A stretch of 30,562 nucleotides of DNA from a virus: positions 1 through 30,562 of the IMG/VR virus record IMGVR_UViG_3300032047_000080, one strand, 5' to 3'. Position numbers and translations under genes: made by a program. The notes under the pieces were generated by a model that was not told the DNA's origin, searched no databases, and worked only from the letters and a program-made list of their open reading frames with translations. Each line of letters begins with the position of its first letter. Within the stretch, counting starts at the first letter, position 1. This document shows, one piece after another, positions 17,104 to 24,785 of this stretch.

Positions 17104-17201
17104 TACTTTTTCTTCTTAAGTTTAGCAAGCATCTTTTTCTTTTCTGCTGCTGTCATTTTTTTCTTGCCTTTTGGCATAGCTTTTCCGTAATGTCCGGGCA
17201 T
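17103..17201 (-). CDS. Lysine-rich microprotein (32 aa)
   Basis: The 32-residue frame starts at ATG 17201, two bases after the scaffold stop. It reads MPGHYGKAMPKGKKKMTAAE and then a KKKMLAKLKKKK tail, with 14 Lys in total. The second half is a basic amphipathic helix. Similar Lys-rich mini-genes lie near capsid genes in other marine T7-like phages, from memory. The coding call rests on the tight junctions on both sides. Confidence 0.6.
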   Translation of the reverse strand: MPGHYGKAMPKGKKKMTAAEKKKMLAKLKKKK

Positions 17202-17203
17202 AG

Positions 17204-18007
17204 TTAGAACTCCAAATCTGATCTGTCTAGTTTTTCGATAACATCTTGCCTGTAGGCAGGGTCGTTATCATACCTTGCATCTGACATAGCACGGACAAGT
17301 TCCGCTTGGCTACGAAAGACATCCCCATTGTTAGGGGCGGTTTTACCTGTTACCATTCTACCTTCAACTCCATTTGCGTTATCGTACTCAGCTTTCAATC
17401 CAGACACAGCTAGTTGTATAGCTTGTACGCTGCCTGTATTGACTACCTCATCAAACGCATTTATCTGATCTTGTGGTAGACTGTTCTTTGCCCAGTTTAC
17501 TATATTAGCATAGGCTTTCTCGCCGCCTGCTGCGTTCTTGATCTGGTTGATCTGTGACGCAGTGATCTCAGCTGCTGGTGCTGCCTGTTGTTGTTGAAAC
17601 TCAGGGTTCTGTGACACCTCCATGTAGGCTTTGATAAGATCTTGGCTAGATAAAGAAGAGAACTTAGCAAGAGTCTCTGGTGATAATTTATTACCATTAT
17701 CAAAGTATTCTTTGCTAGCATCTGTAATCAGTGTAGCACCATCAGATAGCTGTGGCTTATCTTCGGGCTCTGGTTCTGCACTGGCTTGGTCTGTGTTTTC
17801 TTCTTCTTTGCTTTCGCCAAGTTTTTTCTGTAGCTCTACGTATGCTTTTTCTAGTTCTTCTGCACTTTTATATTTACCAGCCAGTAGTCCTTCTTGTTCT
17901 GCCTGTAGCTTTTCACCAACGGCAAGGCTATCTTGCTCCTCTGGTGTGAGGTTATCAGGTGCACTTTCAGTTTGTACCTCTGGCTGATATGATAATGTTT
18001 CTGACAT
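17204..18007 (-). CDS. Capsid scaffolding protein, T7 gp9-like (267 aa)
   Basis: The acidic, Glu/Gln/Ala-rich 267-residue protein sits directly after the portal, as in T7 (gp9, about 307 aa). The first 100 residues are very rich in Glu with a helix-heavy KYKSAEELEKAYVELQKKLG motif, which recurs in this scaffold family. A long Gln/Ala-rich central part follows and the C-terminus is basic/acidic helix (AYRQDVIEKLDRSDLEF). Scaffolds direct assembly of the procapsid from capsid protein and are then expelled. It is separated from the capsid gene by the microprotein cassette, unlike T7 where gene 10 follows directly. Confidence 0.9.
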   Translation of the reverse strand: MSETLSYQPEVQTESAPDNLTPEEQDSLAVGEKLQAEQEGLLAGKYKSAEELEKAYVELQKKLGESKEEENTDQASAEPEPEDKPQLSDGATLITDASKEYFDNGNKLSPETLAKFSSLSSQDLIKAYMEVSQNPEFQQQQAAPAAEITASQINQIKNAAGGEKAYANIVNWAKNSLPQDQINAFDEVVNTGSVQAIQLAVSGLKAEYDNANGVEGRMVTGKTAPNNGDVFRSQAELVRAMSDARYDNDPAYRQDVIEKLDRSDLEF

Positions 18008-19597
18008 TTACTCTTCTGGTGGTTGTTGTTGTTGTAAGTTACCTATTACATTTGCGGCTTGCTCTGCCAACTCAGGATTCTTAGTAGGATCCATGAGTGG
18101 TGTACCAGCAAGTTGACCGGCCTGATCTACAAGTGACTTCTGAGACATCTCTTGTTGAGCCATCTGCTTCATCTGATCTAGCTGCTCGGCTGTACGTACA
18201 AGATTGAGTACGTCGATACCTTGTGCTGCTGCTAGTCTCTTGATAGCTTCGCTTGGATCTATAAACTTAACCAAAGCTTCTGGGCCAAGTGTCTGTGCAA
18301 TAGTTCCTATAAATCTAGTCAAGGATTCGTTATCCTGTCCTCTACCTAGACTATTGATACCAGCAACTATCTTAGGTCTGACGACATCTTTTGGTAGTCT
18401 AGGTATCTGGTTTGTTCTCTGTAGTATTAACAGAGTTCTGTTGAGGTAGGGTACTAAGAACTCTACCGTTAACAAGCTGAACAGTCCGCCAAGGGATTGC
18501 TCTAGCTCTAGCTGTGTAAGGCGTACCTCTTCAGCTGTAACTCTTTCTGCGTTTCTGATGTTCATAACCAAGAAAGCTTCGAGTATTCTTCTCTCTATAG
18601 TTGCTGCCATATTTGCAGCTGTAGCAAAGTCTGCTGTCTTACCAACTTGCACGACTCCTACGTCTTCTGGTCTACCCTGTATGATAGCTCCGTTACCAGC
18701 TTTGGCAAGAGTTCCGGGCTTGGTTGTAGCAGATGGTGATACAAGAAAGACAACTTTACTTGCCACACTTGCTCCCTCTACTAGAGCTTGGGATAAACCA
18801 TCGAGACTCCTTAGATCCCCGATGAACTCTTCTACTCTACCACGTCCGTAGTCCTCTCCGTCTACTGTATTGAATCGAAGCACTAACCATGGCGAGGCGT
18901 TCTTCGGTGCTGTGCTCTGGCTACCTTCTAGGATCATATCGTCCACTTCTTGATGCCATCTCCAGTTACCGCTGCTCTCGTCCATCTTAACACAGGTGTA
19001 TACCTCAGCGTCGTCTTCTGTAGCACCATATTCGCCATTTGGCTTTTCGTTAGGAGGGGGTGCTATGCCCAAAACCTTACGACTTACTGATTCTTTAGTA
19101 ATGATCTCTATAACATTACCGTTACCATCTCTTTCTACTACGTATCGTTGTAGAGGATAGTGTTTCAAACCATCCTTGCCCATAAATATCAAAGCATTGC
19201 CCGATACGATCAGGTGTTTCAAGGCTTGGTGTACGACCACACGGTCACTTGATGCAGCGATGTAGTCCATAATCAATCTTTCAATTTTAGAGAAAGATAG
19301 GTCTAACTCACTACGCATCATAGGATCTAACGTCTGGCCTAGTTTATCATCCCTTACCTGTAGTTTGAAGAAGGCTGTCTGTGGTGGTAGTATTGCTAGC
19401 ATAAGTTTTGCTGCAAGTGTCACCACTGCCTTTGCTCCAACTGACTGGAAGGGTTGAATTAGAGTTCGTTTGCCTTTGTAGTTGTCATCTTGAGTGACTA
19501 GATAAGGTAAGGTAAGTTGAGAACACTCTTCAGCCATGTCCAAGAACTGAGTTCTACCTGACGTAAGCTGAGAGTATCTTGCCTTAGCCTTATACAT
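18008..19597 (-). CDS. Portal / head-tail connector, T7 gp8-like (529 aa)
   Basis: The 529-residue protein is almost exactly the length of T7 gp8 (536). Landmarks are the N-terminal RTQFLDMAEECSQLTLPYL, the GAKAVVTLAAKLMLAILPP segment, YPLQRYVVERDGNGNVIEI, the GRGRVEEFIGDLRSLDGLSQ motif, and RNAERVTAEEVRLTQLELEQ, all typical of the gp8 portal family. Twelve copies form the vertex through which DNA is packaged. The last 60 residues are Gln-rich, as in relatives. The ATG overlaps the small gene before it by eight bases, and the scaffold starts directly after the stop. Confidence 0.95.
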   Translation of the reverse strand: MYKAKARYSQLTSGRTQFLDMAEECSQLTLPYLVTQDDNYKGKRTLIQPFQSVGAKAVVTLAAKLMLAILPPQTAFFKLQVRDDKLGQTLDPMMRSELDLSFSKIERLIMDYIAASSDRVVVHQALKHLIVSGNALIFMGKDGLKHYPLQRYVVERDGNGNVIEIITKESVSRKVLGIAPPPNEKPNGEYGATEDDAEVYTCVKMDESSGNWRWHQEVDDMILEGSQSTAPKNASPWLVLRFNTVDGEDYGRGRVEEFIGDLRSLDGLSQALVEGASVASKVVFLVSPSATTKPGTLAKAGNGAIIQGRPEDVGVVQVGKTADFATAANMAATIERRILEAFLVMNIRNAERVTAEEVRLTQLELEQSLGGLFSLLTVEFLVPYLNRTLLILQRTNQIPRLPKDVVRPKIVAGINSLGRGQDNESLTRFIGTIAQTLGPEALVKFIDPSEAIKRLAAAQGIDVLNLVRTAEQLDQMKQMAQQEMSQKSLVDQAGQLAGTPLMDPTKNPELAEQAANVIGNLQQQQPPEE

Positions 19598-19856
19598 TTA
19601 GTCCTCCAGTGCCTTCTCCACCACCACCGGTGTTGATATTGATTTTAAGAGCGTCTGTACCTGTTCTCTTAGCCGCTCCACGTGTGTCATCTTTCTTTGC
19701 AGATGTACCATACTCAACGCCTGCTGTCTCATCTGGATCTAATAATTCTTTTTTACTAGGTAGTCTAGCAGCTGATACTAAGTCTGGCTGTCTAGGCTGA
19801 ATCGGCTGAGGTGTTGATACTGGGGTAGGTGATCTCCTACCAAAACTAATACACAT
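19590..19856 (-). CDS. Small portal-adjacent protein (88 aa), possibly gp7.3-like
   Basis: The 88-residue protein starts MCISFGRRSPTPVSTPQPI, is Pro-rich then charged, and ends with RTGTDALKININTGGGGEGTGG. A Cys near the N-terminus, a Pro-rich linker and a DALKI-type C-terminal strand just before the portal gene is a recurring layout in short podovirus proteins. T7 gene 7.3, a virion protein affecting adsorption, holds the same position. Sequence similarity to gp7.3 is not evident, so the equivalence is inferred from position only. Confidence 0.65.
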   Translation of the reverse strand: MCISFGRRSPTPVSTPQPIQPRQPDLVSAARLPSKKELLDPDETAGVEYGTSAKKDDTRGAAKRTGTDALKININTGGGGEGTGGLNV

Positions 19857-19857
19857 G

Positions 19858-20043
19858 TTATTCTTCTAAAATAGATTTTATATATTGTACCACTTCCCAT
19901 TGTCCGGAGCGATACATGATGGAGGCTAAGTCCTCCTTGGGGTGGACAGGATACCAAGCGAACTTGGATTCCAAATCCTCGACAAGCTTCTCGAGTTTCT
20001 CAGAATGGAAACTAAGCGTATTGAGGGAGGTTGGTGTTTGCAT
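19858..20043 (-). CDS. Conserved-looking small protein (61 aa)
   Basis: I start it at ATG 20043, which gives 61 residues and a 32-base overlap with the reductase beta gene. An ATG at 20106 would lie deeper in that gene. The protein is amphipathic: FHSEKLEKLVEDLESKF helix, then WYPVHPKEDLASIMYRSGQW and a C-terminal VVQYIKSILEE helix. There are no catalytic motifs. It links the nucleotide-metabolism genes to the virion block. Function unknown. Confidence 0.7.
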   Translation of the reverse strand: MQTPTSLNTLSFHSEKLEKLVEDLESKFAWYPVHPKEDLASIMYRSGQWEVVQYIKSILEE

Positions 20044-20725
20044 GTTCAAAGAACGCTGGCATGCGAGCTGCTTTTGTGTCGGCAAACTGTGGTGCTTTGC
20101 CTTCATACATCAGCCGGTCGCTCGCATCCAGCCAGAATGTTTTGTCTAGGTGTTTGTCCGGTGAAGTTTTTAAGGGTTGTAGTACCCAAGATATAGTTGC
20201 CTTCCTAAGCTTATCCAAAGAATTGCTAGGAACAAGACCAAGCTCACGACATACGAGACTATTTGTTGCCACGTGTATTTGTTCATCTCTGGATATATCA
20301 GCTGATACTGTTCTGAGAGCAGCGTCACCAAGAAAGCGAAACATAGGCAATAGAACAAAGAATATAGCTCGCTCTGCAACGAGTGCCTTTGTGATAGTAT
20401 GGTCAGGGTGTTGTATCCAAGCATCTCTTAATCGTATCGCCTCCATTTCAGCAATGGGATCAGCCCCATGGGATTCAACAATGAAGCCCAGAGCGAGATC
20501 ATGCTTAATCTCATCTTTAACGTTTGACTCAAGAAGTGTCCTCGCTGCTTGCGGGACTTCTTTCTCCAAGCCTTGTGAAATAAATTCTCCAACTGGTAGC
20601 TCCATATGACGTATTGCGAGAGCACGCTTGATGGTTTCTTCAGCACCAGATCTTACCTCCCCTTTGGTGGGTTTTACGGGAGTCCATGTTCTTTTTCTTC
20701 CTAATAATTTTTCGTATGGGTTCAT
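20012..20725 (-). CDS. nrdB: Ribonucleotide reductase class I beta (radical-generating) subunit, short, Leu at radical-Tyr position
   Basis: The 237-residue helical protein follows the alpha subunit in an ATGA overlap. The diiron-type ligand pattern of class I beta is visible: a plausible first acidic ligand at Glu42, E-x-x-H at 72-75 (DEIKH), Glu119 (AERAIFF), and E-x-x-H at 148-151 (SRDEQIH, matching the ARDEALH of E. coli). The radical Tyr of E. coli lies four residues after the first His, and here that position is Leu79. The protein therefore probably uses a metal-centred oxidant instead of a tyrosyl radical. Small cyanophage reductases of this type have been described. The length is far below E. 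coli NrdB (376). Confidence 0.82.
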   Translation of the reverse strand: MNPYEKLLGRKRTWTPVKPTKGEVRSGAEETIKRALAIRHMELPVGEFISQGLEKEVPQAARTLLESNVKDEIKHDLALGFIVESHGADPIAEMEAIRLRDAWIQHPDHTITKALVAERAIFFVLLPMFRFLGDAALRTVSADISRDEQIHVATNSLVCRELGLVPSNSLDKLRKATISWVLQPLKTSPDKHLDKTFWLDASDRLMYEGKAPQFADTKAARMPAFFEHANTNLPQYA

Positions 20726-22095
20726 TGTTCGCAGTCACATTTGATTTTGTTGTCAAGAATACCATCCAAATAATCCTGTATGTCAGTGTCTCCAAGTGCT
20801 GCATAAGCGTCAGACTTATCTTGAACATCACCCATAACTTGTAATGAATAGTACAAAGAGGTCTGTGGACTTCCAAGCCACTCCTCTACAAATGCTTCAT
20901 CATATCTAATCATGTCGCTCCAGCTGTTGAAGCTGTAGCCATGAAGCAATCCTGTCCTATCGAGCATCGTCATGATTTCGTCTGCTACACGCTTGTATGC
21001 GTCCCATCCTACTTCACTTGCAATCTCAACGTCGCCATAGTTGACTCTCTCTACACCGAACTCGCCGGAGTCTCTGTCAACCATCTTTGCTATTGGTGGT
21101 GCTATCTCGGGTGTGCATGTAAAGCCGTCTAGGTCTCTACTGCGATAGCTGCAACTGGCAGTGGGTGCAATAGCGAACGCCCTTACCATATTGTTTTCTC
21201 TTGCAATCTGAGCTGCCTCAAAGATCGCATTGTTTAGTGCCCAAGCGGCACAGCCTGCTTCATTGTTAGCCGAGTGGCCAAGGTTTACCAAGCGGAGTGC
21301 CTCTCCGAATTTCTCGTACGTGATGTTGTATCGTCTGAGGAAGTTGGCAAGACCGAGCACTCCAAGCCCCACTTGTCTGTCAACTTCTGGGGTAAGGTAC
21401 TCTCCAGATTCTCCAACACCTGTCCGTGCATGGAGATCACACAACTCGGACATACCTGTAGTGAAAGCCTCTTGTAGATTGTCGAGTGTACAGGAACCGA
21501 GATTGACATGCTGTAACAAGCAAGTCCCACGTGAGGGCAAGTATACCTCAAGACAGACGTTTCCATAGATACGCTCCCCGGTCTCTGTGTATTTGATTTT
21601 GTTGAGCCAGATGTCTCCTGATTTGATTCCATAAAGTAAAGCGTCCTTAGTGTCTTGTTCTGCAAACTTCCACATCTCGTCGTCAATATCGACGCAACGC
21701 TTGACCCAAGGCAGTTCTGTTCTGGAAGCAGTAATAAAGTCCACCACGTCTGGGTGGCATAGGTCGAGGTGCAATACGATAGCACCATTCTTGTAAGCTC
21801 CACCTCTTCTCAAGGTTTCATTTAGAGCTGAATATATTTTGCCGAAGCTGACTGGGCCAGTAGCCACAAGTCCTTTGTCATTTTCATGACCGGCTGGTCT
21901 AAGCTTAGATAGGTGGATTGCACAGCCTGCACCAAATCTTAGTGCGTGACTTGCGAATCTCCAGCTAGCTTCGATGCCGTTGTCCCCTTCCATGCTGTCT
22001 TCAACAACGAAGGTTGTGCATGATACAGGTAGTCTTGATGTAGGATCGTCGATCCAAGACTGTACCCGTCCAGTGCGGGAGATTAAGTTAGACAT
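20722..22095 (-). CDS. nrdA: Ribonucleotide reductase class I alpha (catalytic) subunit, compact
   Basis: The 457-residue protein reduces ribonucleotides to deoxyribonucleotides for phage replication. Visible residues are Cys26 (PVSC, redox partner), Asn179-x-Cys181-x-Glu183 (NVCLE, the catalytic triad) and Cys192 (TCLL, second redox Cys). Tyr415-Tyr416 (SLYYS) is the class I radical-transfer pair, and C-terminal Cys453 and Cys455 (KCDCEQ) are for re-reduction. The YY pair, CDC tail and adjacent beta subunit mark it as class I, although small cyanophage enzymes were long annotated as class II. There is no ATP cone, so overall dATP inhibition is probably absent. It begins directly after the stop of the 54-residue gene. 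Confidence 0.92.
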   Translation of the reverse strand: MSNLISRTGRVQSWIDDPTSRLPVSCTTFVVEDSMEGDNGIEASWRFASHALRFGAGCAIHLSKLRPAGHENDKGLVATGPVSFGKIYSALNETLRRGGAYKNGAIVLHLDLCHPDVVDFITASRTELPWVKRCVDIDDEMWKFAEQDTKDALLYGIKSGDIWLNKIKYTETGERIYGNVCLEVYLPSRGTCLLQHVNLGSCTLDNLQEAFTTGMSELCDLHARTGVGESGEYLTPEVDRQVGLGVLGLANFLRRYNITYEKFGEALRLVNLGHSANNEAGCAAWALNNAIFEAAQIARENNMVRAFAIAPTASCSYRSRDLDGFTCTPEIAPPIAKMVDRDSGEFGVERVNYGDVEIASEVGWDAYKRVADEIMTMLDRTGLLHGYSFNSWSDMIRYDEAFVEEWLGSPQTSLYYSLQVMGDVQDKSDAYAALGDTDIQDYLDGILDNKIKCDCEQ

Positions 22096-22260
22096 TTAAA
22101 TAAAATTAATTATGTTTTTTAGATTGTTTGTTAGTACAAAGTTTTGTTTTTGTAAAGCAAGGAAGAGTGTAATTATGTCTTCCTTGTTTGTATCATATCT
22201 CTCTCTGAGCTTATCCTCAACTAACTTCAATTTGAACTCCTGTTCCAGAGTTAATTTCAT
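22096..22260 (-). CDS. Small helical protein between exonuclease and reductase (54 aa)
   Basis: I place the start at ATG 22260 (MKLTLEQEFKLKLVEDKLRE...), overlapping the exonuclease by 44 bases. An upstream start at 22308 would add 16 residues. The product is almost entirely helix: charged heptads to about residue 30, then LFLALQKQNFVL and a hydrophobic end. I see no domain that I can name. Its slot between the gp6-like exonuclease and the reductase suggests an early-middle role. Confidence 0.68.
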   Translation of the reverse strand: MKLTLEQEFKLKLVEDKLRERYDTNKEDIITLFLALQKQNFVLTNNLKNIINFI

Positions 22261-22981
22261 ACTCGGGCGTAGGTGTCCAGAGTCTTGGTTCTTGCTTTTG
22301 GGAATCATAGTCCTCGTTTGTAAGTATTCTGGCTAGCCTTGCATTACAAAGAGCGTCTTCTTCTGTGAGCCCTTTGTCCTCAAAAGCTTTGACAACTGTA
22401 GTCCAGCTGTAGCCTTCTTTCTCGAAAAGAGTTGTTGCTCTCTTCACTCCGATCCCGGGAACGCCACTGTAGCCATCTGTCTGGTCGCCTGCTAGCGTCT
22501 GTATCAGATGCCACTTTGCACCTTCTTCTGGTGTGATCGTTGTGGTGTCTTCGAGATTGTATAGCTTGCCGGGGATCTGTCTCATGTCTTTGTCAGGAGA
22601 AACAATGATATTCCCTTCAAACTTGGTGGCAAAGATGCCCATAGCATCATCGGCCTCCAGTTGTGGCATGACAATAACGTCATACTCAATTTTAAGTCCT
22701 GATATGACACGTTTGTATCCGCAGGGCTTCTTTCTGTTTCTGTGACCCTTATAATCTGGGTAAATTTTTTTCCGAAAATTTTTAGAGTCGCTAAAAAACA
22801 GTGTTGGCTTCGCAAAAGAGCCAAATTGCATTTGTATGTTAGATATTTCACGTTTTACGGCACTATAGGCTTCTGAAAAGTTAGAAGTCACTAATATTAC
22901 GTCTTCTCCGTAGTCTATCTCTGTTTCACAGGCTGCACAGCACTTATATACTATGTAGTCTGCATCAATTAGTAATTTCAT
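22217..22981 (-). CDS. 5'-3' exonuclease, T7 gp6-like (254 aa)
   Basis: The protein belongs to the FEN-like nuclease family that degrades host DNA and removes RNA primers. It shows the ordered acidic metal ligands: D6 and D8 (LLIDADY), E109-x-D111-D112 (LEADDAMG), D130 and D132 (SPDKDM), and D166/D169 (GDQTDG). The helix-hairpin-helix GVPGIGVKRATTLFE follows at 173-187. A basic arch around residues 70-90 (FRKKIYPDYKGHRNRKK) is where 5' ends thread. At 254 residues it is a little shorter than T7 gp6 (about 300). The start is ATG 22981, six bases from the end of the polymerase gene. Confidence 0.93.
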   Translation of the reverse strand: MKLLIDADYIVYKCCAACETEIDYGEDVILVTSNFSEAYSAVKREISNIQMQFGSFAKPTLFFSDSKNFRKKIYPDYKGHRNRKKPCGYKRVISGLKIEYDVIVMPQLEADDAMGIFATKFEGNIIVSPDKDMRQIPGKLYNLEDTTTITPEEGAKWHLIQTLAGDQTDGYSGVPGIGVKRATTLFEKEGYSWTTVVKAFEDKGLTEEDALCNARLARILTNEDYDSQKQEPRLWTPTPEYEINSGTGVQIEVS

Positions 22982-22987
22982 GGTGGT

Positions 22988-24250
22988 TTAGTGTACGTCA
23001 GCCCAAGTATATCCGATCTTAGCTTCTGCTGCGATGGGACATCTTAGATTGTAATGTTCGCCTGCCAATCTGGCGGCTGTTTCGAGCCATTTTGCAAATT
23101 CTTCTGCAAATCTTGGATAACATTCGTAGTTTAGCTCGTCATGTACGAATGAGAGTTGATGTCCGTCGGGTGGTAGACATTCATTCACAATCACCATCCA
23201 TCTTTTGGCGATCGTCGCTGCGCTTCCCTGTAGGAGGTAATTGAGAAACTTATGCCCTTTGTCAACGCTGATACGCCTGCCGTCGATGGCGTTTGCATAA
23301 CCACGTTTACTAGCTTTTTCACAAGCGAGTAGCAGATCTGCAAGACCCGGAATGGCAGCAATATAAGCCTTACGAATCTCTGCCCCTTTGACAGCAGCGG
23401 CTTTTTCGGACAATAACTTATCATAGCTGTATCCTAGTTTCGTATTACCGGCTCCATAAAGGAAGGCATAGGTAACGGTTTTAACTTGTCGACGGGTGAT
23501 CCCAATTTTGTCGGCATTGGTTTGGTGAATATCCCCCGTAGTAAGTATTCGTTGATACCGGCCATTATCATACCTCGAAAGGTAATGAGCAAGCATACGG
23601 AGCTCAATCCCACTAAGATCGGCAGACACCATTTGATAGGTAGGCGTGGCCCGGAATAATTTTCTGAATCTTTCATCTGATGGTACTTGTGCTAAGTTTG
23701 GTTTTCTGTGTGCACATCTGAATGTGCTGGTTGCAACCCCGCAGTGGTGGTGAATACGATTACACGTCGTAGATAGCTTCTGCCATGCGTTCACGCCTTC
23801 CGAGATCATCCCCAATTTCTTGGTAATATCTAGACATTTCAGAAACAAGAGGGCTGTCTCCGACCCAATATCTTTCAATACTGTCTCGTCTACGACCGGC
23901 TTGCCTGTGGCCGTTCTCTGTGTTGGTTTCCAATTTTCGTGGGTCTGTAGTATCCATGCTATGTGGTCTCGTGAGGTGGGGTTAAGTTGTTTAAGTTTTG
24001 TAAATGGGCATCCTTGTACGTACCCTTGTGGCCTGTTATTTCGCTTAGGTGTAAACACTGCTCCAGCAACGAACCCGAATTTTGTGCGTAATATATTTGT
24101 AGCTTCTTCCAGTTCTCCTCTGAGAGCTGACTCGAGCTCGTAGGCTGCTCGTTCGTCGAAATACCATCCATGTTCTTCTTGTTTTTGTAAGATGTGTGCG
24201 ACCTGATGTTCTAGTTGTACCCAGTCAGGTAAGGGTGGAAATGTTGGCAT
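22988..24250 (-). CDS. DNA polymerase, polymerase domain (separate ORF, 420 aa)
   Basis: This family A palm-fingers-thumb domain lacks its own exonuclease. The N-terminal DWVQLEHQVAHILQKQEEHGWYFD matches the start of the polymerase half of T7 gp5. Motif A has D211 and E216 (SADLSGIELRML), motif B has R253, K257, Tyr261 and Y265-G266, and motif C is H370-D371-E372. The position equivalent to E. coli Phe762 is Tyr, as in T7. It starts at ATG 24250, 40 bases inside the exonuclease-domain ORF and in the -1 frame relative to it. It is either a genuinely split polymerase with translational coupling, or a frameshifted single gene. All catalytic residues are intact. Confidence 0.92.
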   Translation of the reverse strand: MPTFPPLPDWVQLEHQVAHILQKQEEHGWYFDERAAYELESALRGELEEATNILRTKFGFVAGAVFTPKRNNRPQGYVQGCPFTKLKQLNPTSRDHIAWILQTHENWKPTQRTATGKPVVDETVLKDIGSETALLFLKCLDITKKLGMISEGVNAWQKLSTTCNRIHHHCGVATSTFRCAHRKPNLAQVPSDERFRKLFRATPTYQMVSADLSGIELRMLAHYLSRYDNGRYQRILTTGDIHQTNADKIGITRRQVKTVTYAFLYGAGNTKLGYSYDKLLSEKAAAVKGAEIRKAYIAAIPGLADLLLACEKASKRGYANAIDGRRISVDKGHKFLNYLLQGSAATIAKRWMVIVNECLPPDGHQLSFVHDELNYECYPRFAEEFAKWLETAARLAGEHYNLRCPIAAEAKIGYTWADVH

Positions 24251-24753
24251 AGTTTATTTGTAACAATAACGTCTTGTTCGCAATAGTCCTCCATCTCTTT
24301 GCTCCATGCTGACCAGTCGGCAGTCTGTCCAAAGTTCCCTTTGTATTCTCCCAACCTGTGGCCATAGGACTCCAAAGAGTGGCGACCATAGAGTTTTGGT
24401 GGCATACCGTCAATCCTTGCCTTGCGGTCTACCTCTAGCATATCGGGGTGGTACAACCTCGACAGCAGTAGTGTGTCTATAACTCTACCCTTCGGTTCAA
24501 AGAATGGGTAGACTTTCTTTATCATCGGTATGTCAAAGCCAATGATGTTGTGGCCAATGATCGTGTCAGCATCCATAAGATACGTAACACCTCTGCTGAT
24601 TGGCTGTGCAGATCCTGTGTCATTGTATCTGGTAGTCTCACCTGTCTCATAGTCAAGTGTAACTAAGCAGTGCAGCTCAACGTCCTCTTGACTTAGAGGT
24701 GTTGTTTCCAGATCGAACAGGAGGGTAATAGGTCTTGTCTCTGAATTTTGCAC
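24211..24753 (-). CDS. DNA polymerase 3'-5' exonuclease (proofreading) domain, separate ORF (180 aa)
   Basis: The 180-residue protein carries all three DEDDy exonuclease motifs: Exo I D14-x-E16 (LLFDLETTPL), Exo II D74 (GHNIIGFDIPMI), and Exo III Y157-x3-D161 (DYCEQDVIVT), the last almost as in T7 gp5. It lacks any polymerase sequence because the frame stops after LTGYN. The polymerase domain continues in another frame from within its last 40 bases. The likely start is GTG 24753. As a stand-alone protein it would have to join the polymerase ORF product to proofread. It follows the primase-helicase with a 32-base gap. Confidence 0.88.
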   Translation of the reverse strand: MQNSETRPITLLFDLETTPLSQEDVELHCLVTLDYETGETTRYNDTGSAQPISRGVTYLMDADTIIGHNIIGFDIPMIKKVYPFFEPKGRVIDTLLLSRLYHPDMLEVDRKARIDGMPPKLYGRHSLESYGHRLGEYKGNFGQTADWSAWSKEMEDYCEQDVIVTNKLCQHFHPYLTGYN

Positions 24754-24785
24754 GTCTTTTCTGTTGTTTGGTGGGTGGGTTTGGT

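Noticed and set aside
24211-24250. A programmed -1 frameshift in the polymerase overlap
   Set aside because: The frame relation is right for -1, but no X-XXY-YYZ site or clear downstream structure is visible and the second ORF has its own ATG. Kept only as an alternative in the finding.
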